Source: Candidatus Gastranaerophilales bacterium
GTDB lineage: Bacteria > Cyanobacteriota > Vampirovibrionia > Gastranaerophilales > JANQFW01
Direction: 5' to 3'
Assembly: GCA_028277625.1 (NCBI GenBank)
Contig: JANQFW010000099.1
Coordinates: 1 to 49,468, forward strand
Length of the DNA: 49,468 nucleotides
The notes under the pieces were generated by a model, which ran no database searches, was not told the DNA's origin, and saw nothing but the letters and a program-made list of their open reading frames with translations. The position numbers and the translations under genes were made by a program. Positions 34,838-44,521 of this stretch are shown one piece after another. Each line of letters begins with the position of its first letter. The first letter of the stretch is position 1.

Positions 34838-37291
34838 TTAGCCAGACCCGAGCAACTCAAGCCCTTCCTGTATTTTTTGTTTAATAATTGTAGACAGCGC
34901 GGGAAAATCATCTATGTTATGCTCTTGCGAAAATTCAAAGGCGGCATCTCTAGCAAGCTCTAATATACTTGCATCTTTAACAATATCAGCCAGTACTAAA
35001 TCTGGCAAACCGCTCTGTCGTGTACCTACAAATTCACCGGGTCCCCTAATTTCTAAATCTTTTTCCGCAATAATAAATCCGTTGTTTGTTTGCTCCATTA
35101 CTTCCAAACGCTCACGCGTGCCTTGAGAGCTTATATTTGCAGATAATACACAATAAGATTGAGTTTTACCACGACCAACACGACCTCTTAATTGGTGCAG
35201 CTGAGACAGTCCAAATCTCTCTGAGTTCTCAATAAGCATAACTGTAGCGTTAGGTACATCAACTCCAACCTCTATAACCGTTGTACTAACTAATATATGA
35301 TATTCTCCATCTCTAAATTTTTCCATTTCTTTGTCCTTGTCAGCAGGAGCAAGTTTGCCATGGACAAGTCCTATGTTTAAGTCTGGAAATACTGTTTCTT
35401 TTAGCTTTTCAGCTTCTTGCGTGGCAGCTTTTGCCGATAAATTCTCGGATTCTTCAATCAAAGGAAAAACAATATAAGCCTGATGGCCTTTTTCTATTTC
35501 TTTTCTTATTAATTTATACGCTTTACTCTTTTCTTTTCCTGTTACAAGAACAGTTTTTATTGGCTTTCTACCTGGAGGCAATTCATTTATAATGCTTAAA
35601 TCTAAATCGCCATGCATCGTTAATGCTAGTGTTCTGGGTATTGGGGTTGCTGTCATAGTAAGCATTTCAGGACAAACATCGTGCTCATTAAGAGTGCCTT
35701 TATTTTTTAACTCTGTTCTTTGCTTAACTCCAAACCTGTGTTGCTCATCAATTACAATCAATCCTAGATTATTAAATTCAACATCGTCTTGTATAAGGGC
35801 ATGTGTGCCAACCGCAATGTTAATCAAGCCACTTTTAAGATTTTGCCGCATTTCTCTTCTTGCTTTAACTCTTTGCTTACCTACAAATAACCCTACACTA
35901 AGCCCTAATGGAGTGAGCCAGTTTATAAAATTTTTATAATGTTGCTCTGCTAAAATTTCGGTTGGGGCCATAATAGCTGTTTGAAAACCGTTTTCTACAG
36001 CAGCCAGCATTGATAAGCAAGCAACAACGGTTTTACCGCTACCTACATCTCCCTGCAAAAGTCTGTGCATTGGTTCAGGTCTTGCAATATCTTCAAGTAT
36101 TTCTTCAAAAGCACTTTTTTGCCCTTTGGTAAGTTTAAATGGCAATGACTCTATAAATTTACTAACAAGTCCGTCTTTTTGAGTTTCTATTTTAAATCCA
36201 GGGCTACAAGTTTTTACTTGTTTTCTCATCTCTGCAAGTCTAAGCTGTACAAGGAAAAATTCATCAAAAATCAGCCTTTTTTTAGCAGCTTCAAGACTTT
36301 GTTTACAGTCAGGAAAATGCACTTGGCTTATGGCAGTTACTTTGTCTATTAAATTATATTTTTCTTGGATATATTTAGGTATGGGATCAGTTAAATTGTC
36401 TGCGAATATTTGAATAACATTATATATAGCTTTTCTTAAGGTTTTTACATGCAAGTTCTCAGTAAGCGAATAAACCGGTACTATACGTGCAAGATGTAAT
36501 GATTTTCCCTGTGAATCAGAGCTGGCTTCGTCAGAGTCAAAATCTCCGGTTAAAAGCTCTGTTTGTGCCTTGTCTATAGAAAAACATCGGGCATAATCAT
36601 CGTACTTTACTTTTCCTGAAAGAATTATTCCTGCACCTTTTGGATATTGAGATTTTAGTCTCTCCATAATATATCTGTTGGATTTGCCATGGAACCAACT
36701 TGCGGTTACAGTGCCTGTTCCATCATAAACAGAAATAGTTACTATGGTTAAGCCTGAACGCTTTGCACTTGTAAATACTCGTGTATTTTTAATGGTTCCA
36801 AATACAGTAACTTCTTGGTCCAACTCTAAATCGGCAACATTTGTTCTTTCTGAATAGTCCAAATGCTTTCTTGGATAATAATGTAGCAAATCATAAGCCG
36901 TATATAGTCCAACTTTGTTTAATAATGCGCCTACTTTGGGTCCAACACCTTTTACATACATAATGTCAACATCTTCAGGCTTTTGGTCAGTGGTGGTTGT
37001 TTTTTTCTTTTTAGGTGCGGGGTTTGGATTTTCTAAATATTTTGTTAATTGTTTTATATATTTTATTCTATTTGATAACGTTGTTGTTGCATAGCTTTCA
37101 AAGACATCAGACAGGTAGCTCCATCCGGGATTCTCAGGATCTGCTTTTTTAAACACTCTTAATTCATTAAGGACAAATCGGGAAAAATTATATTTTTTTC
37201 CTCTAATATCAATATAGTTGTGATTTACTTCCACTTCTATAGCTTTTTTTAAAAGGTCTATATTGTCTTTATGTTTATCTATTATGGCCAT
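34838..37291 (-). CDS. recG: ATP-dependent DNA helicase RecG
   Basis: An 817-aa branched-DNA helicase that remodels stalled forks. It has an N-terminal extension of about 110 residues, then MYVKGVGPKVGALLNKVGL (helix-hairpin-helix-like), the wedge OB domain, Walker A LLQGDVGSGKT, the DEQH box in VIDEQHRFGVKQR, and helicase C motifs (QLRGRVGRG). The gene starts 4 bases after the cyclase gene ends, so translation is probably coupled. It lies among envelope genes only by operon position. Confidence 0.96.
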   Translation of the reverse strand: MAIIDKHKDNIDLLKKAIEVEVNHNYIDIRGKKYNFSRFVLNELRVFKKADPENPGWSYLSDVFESYATTTLSNRIKYIKQLTKYLENPNPAPKKKKTTTTDQKPEDVDIMYVKGVGPKVGALLNKVGLYTAYDLLHYYPRKHLDYSERTNVADLELDQEVTVFGTIKNTRVFTSAKRSGLTIVTISVYDGTGTVTASWFHGKSNRYIMERLKSQYPKGAGIILSGKVKYDDYARCFSIDKAQTELLTGDFDSDEASSDSQGKSLHLARIVPVYSLTENLHVKTLRKAIYNVIQIFADNLTDPIPKYIQEKYNLIDKVTAISQVHFPDCKQSLEAAKKRLIFDEFFLVQLRLAEMRKQVKTCSPGFKIETQKDGLVSKFIESLPFKLTKGQKSAFEEILEDIARPEPMHRLLQGDVGSGKTVVACLSMLAAVENGFQTAIMAPTEILAEQHYKNFINWLTPLGLSVGLFVGKQRVKARREMRQNLKSGLINIAVGTHALIQDDVEFNNLGLIVIDEQHRFGVKQRTELKNKGTLNEHDVCPEMLTMTATPIPRTLALTMHGDLDLSIINELPPGRKPIKTVLVTGKEKSKAYKLIRKEIEKGHQAYIVFPLIEESENLSAKAATQEAEKLKETVFPDLNIGLVHGKLAPADKDKEMEKFRDGEYHILVSTTVIEVGVDVPNATVMLIENSERFGLSQLHQLRGRVGRGKTQSYCVLSANISSQGTRERLEVMEQTNNGFIIAEKDLEIRGPGEFVGTRQSGLPDLVLADIVKDASILELARDAAFEFSQEHNIDDFPALSTIIKQKIQEGLELLGSG

Positions 37292-37295
37292 AAAA

Positions 37296-39269
37296 CTATT
37301 GTTTTTCTTTTATTCCTTTTACTTCATAGATATTTAATTTTTCAGAACGCCCTTTTACAAGAACTGAGTTGATTTCTCTTATTTCTAAAGTGTCATTTAC
37401 TTTATCATAAGTAGATGAACTTATCAACAATTTTGTTTTATATACTTTATTAAAAGACTCTAAACGGCTTGCAATGTTAACAGTATCGCCTATAGCTGTA
37501 TATTCCAGCCTATCTTCTGAGCCAATATTGCCAACAAATGCAATACCAGTATTTATTCCAATACCAATTTCTATATTTGGCTTACCCTCTTTTAACCATT
37601 GATCTTGGAGGGATGATATTTTGTCCAGCATTTCTATAGAGGCATTAACAGCGTTTTGAGCGTGATCTTCAGTTTCAATCGGAGCTCCGAAGATTGCCAA
37701 AAGAGCATCTCCCATAAATTTATCTACAATACCGTTATGCTTAAGGATAATAGGCACCATTGCGCCAAAATAATGATTTAGGATAGAGCTAACCTGTTCC
37801 GGCTCCAGAGTTTCTGCAATGGTAGTAAAACCTCTTATATCAGCAAACAAAACAGTTATTTGCGCACGCTTGCCGCCAAGTTTGGTAGAGTCTATATTGT
37901 TTAAAATACTCATCATAACGTCTTTAGAAACATATTTTGCCATAACTTTTTGAATGAGCTTTTTCTTGTTGTCAGCCTGAAAATATTTAAAACCAGAGCC
38001 TAAAGCAGTTGTGCATAATATAAAAAGTTGCGGTGTTATTATGTCTAAAGCTAAGTTATTTGGATAGCTTACAAAAATACAAAGCTGCAAATATCCTAAA
38101 CTAATTATTGTTATTAAAAGAAATCCATATAATGGAGGCATTGTCATTACTATTAAAAAAGTTAAAGTGAATATTATCAATAATACCAGGATTGAGACAT
38201 ATTGAGGAGGTTTAACCATAAAATTATTATTTAAAATATTATCAATACAAGTTGTTTGTATATCAATCCCAGGGTGATCTTTCCTCATAGAAGTTGTTTT
38301 TATATCCTTAAGCGCTGTTGCTGTAACTCCTACTACTACTATTTTATCCTTAAATTCATCAGGTGAAATTATAGGTTGTTCACCTTTTTTCAGTTGGTTA
38401 TAAGATTTTATTATTTTCCATGCGCTAAAATTATTATAAGAATGTAAGTTATTTGTACTTATAGGCTTGTACCATTTTATAAAGCTGTAAATACCATTTG
38501 TGCTAGAATTTAGTGGCATTTTTAGTTTTGAACTATCATTGGTGCTTAAGTATTTATCATCAATAACCAATTTGGGGTTATTATTTAATTTTAAAAATAC
38601 AGCTAAAGATAATGAAGGATAATAATTGCCTTTATAATACACGATAGGCTCATTTTTTCGAATAATACCATCATCATCAGGTTGAGATAATACTGAACCT
38701 ATTGACTTAACAGCATATAATAATTCTTTCAATGTGTAAGAAGAACTATTATATGCTGTTTGGGAGATTATGCTTTTTGTTCTGTTATCTTTTATATTTA
38801 AAGCAAATTTTGTTTTTAATAAATTTGCAAGCTCAGCTTCGTTCTCATAGTTAAAATAATCTTTTTGTTTGCTAAAAAACATGCCTAAAGTTAGATTATC
38901 AAGCTTAGATATCCTGTTAAAAAATTTTTTTTCATCGTCAGTGTTATCATAAGATATAATCACAGAGTCAAATACTACAACCTTTGCATTGCCATATTTT
39001 TCCAGATATTCAAAAATGTCAGCATAATAATTTCTGTTCCATGGCCATCTGCCAACTTTCGTGATAGATTGATCGTCAATCAAAACATTAACTATATTGC
39101 TAGAGGAGTTTTGTTTTGTGGTAAGGTTTGTAAGAAAATCATAGGCCTTTGGCTCAATAAAAGATTTGCTTAAATAATAGCAAACGCTTAATGCTATAAA
39201 ACTTAAAATTAAAAATATTATTATATTTAATATATTATTATATTGTTTGAAATCTGTTATTTTCATCAT
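37296..39269 (-). CDS. CHASE2-domain class III adenylate/guanylate cyclase
   Basis: A 657-aa membrane receptor cyclase. One N-terminal helix (about 14-34) is followed by an extracytoplasmic CHASE2 domain (VLIDDQSITKVGRWPWNR near 63-80, to about 330). Three close membrane helices follow, then the cytoplasmic cyclase domain from about 465. Metal-binding Asp residues are in LFADIRGFT and KFMGDALLAIFG, and TAIGDTVNIASRLE follows. It should make cyclic AMP in response to a periplasmic signal. Its start overlaps the flippase-like gene (ATGA), so signalling is translationally linked to the envelope genes. Confidence 0.9.
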   Translation of the reverse strand: MMKITDFKQYNNILNIIIFLILSFIALSVCYYLSKSFIEPKAYDFLTNLTTKQNSSSNIVNVLIDDQSITKVGRWPWNRNYYADIFEYLEKYGNAKVVVFDSVIISYDNTDDEKKFFNRISKLDNLTLGMFFSKQKDYFNYENEAELANLLKTKFALNIKDNRTKSIISQTAYNSSSYTLKELLYAVKSIGSVLSQPDDDGIIRKNEPIVYYKGNYYPSLSLAVFLKLNNNPKLVIDDKYLSTNDSSKLKMPLNSSTNGIYSFIKWYKPISTNNLHSYNNFSAWKIIKSYNQLKKGEQPIISPDEFKDKIVVVGVTATALKDIKTTSMRKDHPGIDIQTTCIDNILNNNFMVKPPQYVSILVLLIIFTLTFLIVMTMPPLYGFLLITIISLGYLQLCIFVSYPNNLALDIITPQLFILCTTALGSGFKYFQADNKKKLIQKVMAKYVSKDVMMSILNNIDSTKLGGKRAQITVLFADIRGFTTIAETLEPEQVSSILNHYFGAMVPIILKHNGIVDKFMGDALLAIFGAPIETEDHAQNAVNASIEMLDKISSLQDQWLKEGKPNIEIGIGINTGIAFVGNIGSEDRLEYTAIGDTVNIASRLESFNKVYKTKLLISSSTYDKVNDTLEIREINSVLVKGRSEKLNIYEVKGIKEKQ

Positions 39270-40255
39270 TTTATATCTATCAGCTCGTTTATGTTGAGAA
39301 CTTCATTTTTTTCTTGTAGCTCTTTTTCTGTAGGTAATTTTTCTTGTTTTCTTTTTAAATAAAATATACCACCAAAAGAACTTGATACCAGCACAATTGC
39401 AAACCATAATATACTAAAAGCTAAAGCCGAAGAACTATTTATACCAATTAATTTTAAAAAATAAATATAAGTAGCCTCTCTTGGCCCAATACCGTTGAAT
39501 GCAACCGGTATAAATCCTACAATAGCTGTCATGGGGTAAACAATAAGATAATATAAAACAGGTATTTTTAATCCTAATGCTAACCCGATAAGTATATGTA
39601 TAAATATTATAATCGCATGAAACACAAATGACCATATTAAAGCCCTAAAAATTAATTTAGGTGACTTCCAATAAACATTTGTATCGTCTAATATTTTTTT
39701 TATTAAATTTTTATGACCCATTGTTTTTTCCATAAAAATAGGAAAAATAGGTGTTAAAAATAATACCATACAGGTTAAAAGAGTCATCAGAAGCTTAAAG
39801 CTAAGCGGAACAGTGGATCCTGTAGGTAAAAATACAGTTATAGTTGCCATCCATATTATTATTACTACGCCCGTAAAGCGTTCTGCTAAAATTGTATAAA
39901 GAGCAGGACTTTTTCTCTTTTTTTCATCAGATTTAGATAAATAATACCCCTTAGCAACGTCACCACCTATTGTTGTAGGTAAAAACAGGTTAAAATACAT
40001 ACCTATAAAATAAAAATCAATATAATTTTTTAATTTATTTTTAAACCCAATAGCTTCAGATAATAATTTCCATTTATATGCACTTACTATTTGACCAAAC
40101 AAATATAAAATAATGCAAATTATAAAATAGAAAATATTTATACTTCTTAATTGATTATAAACTTGCTTTATATCAGAGTTTAGCAATAGAACTGTTATAA
40201 AAACAATGCTTACTATTACTTTTGCAGTAAACTTGATATGCTTTTTGTTTATCAA
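39266..40255 (-). CDS. Lysylphosphatidylglycerol synthase transmembrane-type (UPF0104) flippase-like protein
   Basis: A 329-aa protein with about eight membrane helices. FNLFLPTTIGGDVAKGYYL and NGIGPREATYIYFL are the hallmark segments of the UPF0104/AglD family, related to the MprF flippase domain. It may move a lipid-linked substrate across the inner membrane. The start is TTG at 40255, overlapping the GT2 stop as TTGA, with AAGGA upstream. Between a GT2 and a cyclase, it probably handles the GT2/GT39 lipid-linked sugar, but this is inference. Confidence 0.85.
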   Translation of the reverse strand: MINKKHIKFTAKVIVSIVFITVLLLNSDIKQVYNQLRSINIFYFIICIILYLFGQIVSAYKWKLLSEAIGFKNKLKNYIDFYFIGMYFNLFLPTTIGGDVAKGYYLSKSDEKKRKSPALYTILAERFTGVVIIIWMATITVFLPTGSTVPLSFKLLMTLLTCMVLFLTPIFPIFMEKTMGHKNLIKKILDDTNVYWKSPKLIFRALIWSFVFHAIIIFIHILIGLALGLKIPVLYYLIVYPMTAIVGFIPVAFNGIGPREATYIYFLKLIGINSSSALAFSILWFAIVLVSSSFGGIFYLKRKQEKLPTEKELQEKNEVLNINELIDIK

Positions 40256-41232
40256 TTTAAATCATCCTTATTGTATATTTCTTTAACCCTATAAATGGTT
40301 TTATTTTGAGATTCATAATAGGTTCTAATCATTATTTCAGCAAGAATACCCGAGCTTATTAGCTGCACACCCATCATAACAAGCAAAACACTTAATATTA
40401 ATAATGGCCTGCTTCCGATATCCATACCAAATATAAACTTATCTACTAGCAAATAAGTACCTGCTAATGACCCTATCCCTAAGAGTAACATTCCAAGCCT
40501 GCCAAACATATGCAGGGGTCTTGTTATAAATTTTCTAAAGAATACAACAGTTATTAGGTCTAAAATAACTTTAAAGGTTTTTAAAATATTATATTTACTC
40601 TCTCCAAACTTTCGAGCATGATGTTTTACCGGAACTTCAACTATGTTTGCTCCTTCTATACTTGCCAAAGCAGGTATAAACCTATGCATTTCGCCATATA
40701 AAGACAAAGCTTTTGCAATATCTTTTGTATAAACTTTTAAAGAGCAACCATAATCGTTCAGTTGGATTCCTGTCATTTTGCTTATTATATTATTAGCTAT
40801 CATTGAAGGAATATTTCTTATTAAAACATTATCTTTTCTATTTTTTCTCCATCCGCTGACAACGTCATAACCTTCATCAAGCTTTTCAATTAACATAGGA
40901 ATGTCTGTTGGATCATTTTGCATATCACCATCCAGTGTAACTACAATGTCGCCCGATGCATGATCAAAGCCTGCAGCCATCGCTGCAGTCTGCCCATAAT
41001 TTCTTCTGAATTTTATAACTTTTACATTATACTGATCATCGGCAATTGATTTTAAAACTTCGTCAGTGCCATCGCTAGATCCATCATCTATAAAAACTAT
41101 CTCAAAAGTTTTGTTTAAGCCTTCTATGACCTCTTTGATTGAATAATAAAGTGGGTTTATATTTTGGACTTCATTATATACTGGTATAACAACTGATATG
41201 TCTAGTTTGGTTCTTGTTAAAATTGCTGCCAT
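40252..41232 (-). CDS. Glycosyltransferase family 2, polyprenyl-phosphate sugar transferase (ArnC/GtrB/DPM1-like)
   Basis: A 326-aa GT-A enzyme. DISVVIPVYNEVQNI, then IDDGSSDGTDEVL and VTLDGDMQNDPTDIP (the DxD-type site), match enzymes that load a sugar onto polyprenyl phosphate. Two C-terminal membrane helices anchor it. ATG 41232 lies one base after the GT39 stop and is preceded by AAAGGTGA, so it is preferred over the upstream TTG-type start at 41259. It likely supplies the donor for the GT39 enzyme encoded just upstream. Confidence 0.9.
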   Translation of the reverse strand: MAAILTRTKLDISVVIPVYNEVQNINPLYYSIKEVIEGLNKTFEIVFIDDGSSDGTDEVLKSIADDQYNVKVIKFRRNYGQTAAMAAGFDHASGDIVVTLDGDMQNDPTDIPMLIEKLDEGYDVVSGWRKNRKDNVLIRNIPSMIANNIISKMTGIQLNDYGCSLKVYTKDIAKALSLYGEMHRFIPALASIEGANIVEVPVKHHARKFGESKYNILKTFKVILDLITVVFFRKFITRPLHMFGRLGMLLLGIGSLAGTYLLVDKFIFGMDIGSRPLLILSVLLVMMGVQLISSGILAEIMIRTYYESQNKTIYRVKEIYNKDDLN

Positions 41233-41233
41233 A

Positions 41234-42922
41234 TTATTCACCTTTAACAAACTTTGCATTTATATTTGAAATTAAGCTATACTTCACCCCATGATTCATT
41301 AAAAAATAATTATACCTTTGTTTTAGCTCATCTAAATGCCTATTTCTCACAACTATAAAGCGCGGGGAAGAATCATTATAAACTTTGTCAAAGTGCTTAT
41401 AGTCATGATCTTTAATATGGGATATTTTTTTTTGTGAATAGAATACAACACTTGGTTTTATCAGGCTATATGTGTACAATTTAGCACCAGGCATTTTTTT
41501 TACAAAGTTCACATAATTTATAAGGTCTTTTTGACCTGCATTGTAGACTATAGGCATTATATTAAATAATAGTATAATGGCAACTCCAGCCATTAAAATT
41601 GGTTTGCTGCTAAGTATAAGCAATTTTTTATTTTTAATTGCAAAAAATATTGCGAGACATGCCACTACCAAAAATAGGCATATAGATGGAATGTTAATAA
41701 ATTGGGTATCTGTTTTTACTTCATTTGGAAGAATATTATTAAAGAAAAATATTTGTCCAATGCCAATAACTAAGCATATTAGAGCAAATCCTATGGCTGA
41801 GTACTTTATGCTTTTGTTGTTTTTATTATCATTAAAGTATTCATACCAAAGATAGCCTGTAATAAGTGCAACTGTAGGAAATAATGATAAAATATAAGTT
41901 AACAGTTTAGAATTAGCAGCACTAAAGAATATAAATACTGCTAAAAACCAAGTAAAACAGTATAATAATGTTTTTATTTTAATATTAGCATTTTGATATA
42001 GGGCTATTTTAAAATTTTTAAGTTCGCTTATGTCAAGATTTTTAACTAGTTGTCTTGTATATTTTATTAAAGAAGCTATAAAATAGGTAATCCAAGGAAA
42101 TGCACCAACAAAAATAACAATAAAGTAGAAATAAAATGGTTTAAGGTGTCCTAGTTTAGTAGTTGCAAACCTATTAAGGTTATGATCCAAGAAGAAATAA
42201 TCAACAAAGTCTTTTCCATGAATTTTTATAATTTGATAGTACCAGGGTATTATTATCGCGGAAAAAATTAATAATCCAGGTAAAACATATTTCAAATTTA
42301 AGTTTTTCTTTAACTGGCCAGTTAAAAGGAAGTAAATGCCAAATATAATTGCCGGAAGCCCGAATCCGACAGGGCCTTTTGTAAGAACAGCCAGTCCGCT
42401 AAAAGCGTAAGCTAGCCACCACCAATATTTTTTATACTTATCATCAACAAATGATCCAAGATATCCCGAAAATATAGTGGCACAAATAAAGAATGCCAAT
42501 GTCATGTCGGTTATGGACATTCGCCCTATTGCTATTATCTCTAAAGATGTCGCTAATATAATGGCACTAATAAGACCAAAGGTATTTGATATAACAATCC
42601 TACCCCATATAAAAGTAAAGAATACTAATGCTGTAGCCAGTAATGCTGATGGAAACCTTGCGGCAAACTCGTTAATTCCAAATATTTTATAAGATCCTGC
42701 AATTAACCAGTAAAAAAGTACAGGCTTATCAAACCTTAATTTATAATTAAAATAAGGTGTAATATAGTCGGATGACTCCACCATTTCTCTTGCAGCCTCT
42801 GCATAGCGAGGTTCATCAACATCAATAAGCTTGTAGCTTCCTAACTGAAAAAAGAAAAAGAAAAGACAAATTGCTGTTAATATTAGTATGCTGAATTTTT
42901 TAGATTTGAGGAGATTTACCAT
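41234..42922 (-). CDS. ArnT-like glycosyltransferase family 39
   Basis: A 562-aa polytopic GT-C enzyme. DVDEPRYAEAAREM and FDKPVLFYWLIAGSYKIFG are the ArnT/PMT-type periplasmic loop signatures. In ArnT this protein moves 4-amino-4-deoxyarabinose from undecaprenyl phosphate onto lipid A. No arnA or arnB aminoarabinose genes are seen, so the sugar may differ. ATG 42922 is preferred to a TTG at 42961 because the latter adds a charged tail without family similarity. It is the first gene of a run of six overlapping or nearly overlapping genes. Confidence 0.88.
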   Translation of the reverse strand: MVNLLKSKKFSILILTAICLFFFFFQLGSYKLIDVDEPRYAEAAREMVESSDYITPYFNYKLRFDKPVLFYWLIAGSYKIFGINEFAARFPSALLATALVFFTFIWGRIVISNTFGLISAIILATSLEIIAIGRMSITDMTLAFFICATIFSGYLGSFVDDKYKKYWWWLAYAFSGLAVLTKGPVGFGLPAIIFGIYFLLTGQLKKNLNLKYVLPGLLIFSAIIIPWYYQIIKIHGKDFVDYFFLDHNLNRFATTKLGHLKPFYFYFIVIFVGAFPWITYFIASLIKYTRQLVKNLDISELKNFKIALYQNANIKIKTLLYCFTWFLAVFIFFSAANSKLLTYILSLFPTVALITGYLWYEYFNDNKNNKSIKYSAIGFALICLVIGIGQIFFFNNILPNEVKTDTQFINIPSICLFLVVACLAIFFAIKNKKLLILSSKPILMAGVAIILLFNIMPIVYNAGQKDLINYVNFVKKMPGAKLYTYSLIKPSVVFYSQKKISHIKDHDYKHFDKVYNDSSPRFIVVRNRHLDELKQRYNYFLMNHGVKYSLISNINAKFVKGE

Positions 42923-43204
42923 ATACCCTTTTTTACCCCTTTTTATTAGAATTTTTCTCAATTTATTATTAGTTAGCTATATTGTTTATTTAATTAGTTT
43001 TTAGCTTTTTAATTAAATATATAAAAAATGCAAAATATATTCTTATCCTACTAGAATATTAAATAAAAAATAGGATTAAACATCAATTTTGATTAAGCAA
43101 ATCATTATATTTCTTAACCTAAAAAAATTGAGCAATAAAATTTTCCGGTTTTCTGTTTTAATAATAGTAAAGTTTTATTTTGAAGAGTGAGGGCACCTAT
43201 AGCG

Positions 43205-44266
43205 ATGCAAAACATAATAAAAAAAACATTTGTGTTAGTTTTTTTAATTAGCTGTTTACTATTGTCAGTAGTTCAGCCATCATTAGCTTGTAGAATGATT
43301 GCAGTTCTTCAGGCTCCAAACAGTCAAAAGGATAGCTTAATAACAGAAATACTTTTAAAAGGAGAAAATTCTCTTAGAAAACAAAGCAAGCCTAAAAGGA
43401 AAACAGTTTTTAAAATTTATAAAGCAACCAAACTGGAACATAGTTCGAGCTTGCACTCAAGGTTGTACAAGAGAAGGCTTTTAAAGGGTAATATAGATGG
43501 CTGGGGCATTAAAGCCTATACAAATAGTCAATCTATTACAAAATATACAGGCATAAAGCCTGCGTATAAAGATAGACAATTTAAGAAATCAGTAAAAAAA
43601 CTTACAAAAAAGCAGCCAATAGTTGTTTTAGCTCACATAAGAGCAGCGTCGGATAAAACTACGCTTAAGCTTGATAATACTCATCCCTTTATTTATAAAC
43701 ACTGGAGTTTTATGCATAATGGTACGCTTGTTGGCATGACTAAACCTGATGTGCAATCTAAAATATTAAATAAATACGCACTCCACAATCATAAAGTAGT
43801 TGTGGATTCGGAAATGATATTTCATTATATACTCTCAAAAATAGAAGAAGAAACAGGCATGGATTCTCAATACCTTAGAATTAAAGATATTGGCATTAAT
43901 AAGTTTAGAAATATATTTGTAAGGTCTGCTTTAGAGTTATTGGAGGTTACAGACAGAAAATATAAAGTATTACCTGATGGCTATAAAGCTACTTATAGTC
44001 CTATAGCAAATTTTGTAATGACTGATGGAGAAACCATTATAGCGTTTAAAAAAGGTACTAGCCTATACTTAGGTAGTTATGGACATAATAATAAAAGTTA
44101 TATTTTAGCTTCTGAGGTTATACAACCGAGAGGCTATCATAAAAAACCTGAAAAATTTATTAAATGGCAAAATATTCCAGAAGAGCAAATTATAACTATT
44201 TATAGAAACCAGCAAAGCGGTAAGATAAACTATGAGACTGCTCATATCGCTGAATATTTGTTTTGA
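43205..44266 (+). CDS. Exported class II glutamine amidotransferase-like (Ntn hydrolase) protein
   Basis: A 353-aa protein. From ATG 43205 there is a signal peptide with a KK n-region and a hydrophobic core, ending QPSLA before Cys29. GATase II motifs follow: CRMIAV at the new N-terminus, AHIRAAS, NTHPFIYKHWSFMHNGTLVG. In this fold the catalytic nucleophile is an N-terminal Cys, here apparently freed by signal peptidase (S-L-A before Cys fits the -3/-1 rule). The lipobox is poor because -3 is Ser, so a lipoprotein is less likely. GTG at 43187 is an alternative start. It is a solo gene; the substrate is unknown. Confidence 0.72.
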   Translation: MQNIIKKTFVLVFLISCLLLSVVQPSLACRMIAVLQAPNSQKDSLITEILLKGENSLRKQSKPKRKTVFKIYKATKLEHSSSLHSRLYKRRLLKGNIDGWGIKAYTNSQSITKYTGIKPAYKDRQFKKSVKKLTKKQPIVVLAHIRAASDKTTLKLDNTHPFIYKHWSFMHNGTLVGMTKPDVQSKILNKYALHNHKVVVDSEMIFHYILSKIEEETGMDSQYLRIKDIGINKFRNIFVRSALELLEVTDRKYKVLPDGYKATYSPIANFVMTDGETIIAFKKGTSLYLGSYGHNNKSYILASEVIQPRGYHKKPEKFIKWQNIPEEQIITIYRNQQSGKINYETAHIAEYLF

Positions 44267-44338
44267 TTTTGAGCTATTAATACTTAGTATATTCTTTTAT
44301 TACGAGGATATAGCTTAGTCACTTTAAATATTTTAAAA

Positions 44339-44403
44339 CTATGATAAAATAAAGAAACAAGGACAGGGGTGCGTCAACACCCTTTTCAAAATCCTTATCA
44401 TAG
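44339..44403. terminator. Nested hairpin element, bidirectional terminator candidate
   Basis: CTATGATAA (44339-44347) and TTATCATAG (44395-44403) pair exactly. Inside, GGGTG (44367-44371) pairs with CACCC (44378-44382). On the plus strand TTTTC follows the inner stem; on the minus strand a T-rich TTGTTTCTTTATTTTATC follows. It lies between the amidotransferase gene (+) and the small peptide gene (-) and would suit the 3' end of both. Confidence 0.55.
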
Positions 44404-44404
44404 A

Positions 44405-44521
44405 TTATTTACTTATAAGACGAGTTAGTAATTTAGCTAGCTCGTTTTTACGTGTTATAACAAGGAATATAATTAGTATAATAATCAACTCTTCCTTGTT
44501 TGCTACAAGTAGTAAATACAT
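44405..44521 (-). CDS. 38-aa hydrophobic peptide with very strong ribosome binding site (type I toxin-like)
   Basis: On the minus strand AAAAGGAGGTGGTAGG precedes ATG at 44521, the strongest ribosome binding site in the window. The 38 residues begin MYLLLVANKEELIIILIIFL and end with a charged tail containing R, K and S. One membrane helix covers about residues 12-23. Size, single helix, basic tail, strong site and surrounding hairpins fit type I toxin peptides. The 5' leader can form CCTGAGA...TCTCA...AGG, which would hide part of the ribosome binding site. No known toxin family is recognised, and expression and toxicity are unproven. Confidence 0.5.
   Translation of the reverse strand: MYLLLVANKEELIIILIIFLVITRKNELAKLLTRLISK

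Noticed and set aside
43205-43300. Lipoprotein signal for the amidotransferase-like protein
   Set aside because: The residues before the Cys (P-S-L-A) do not fit the lipobox at -3, while S-L-A fits signal peptidase I.
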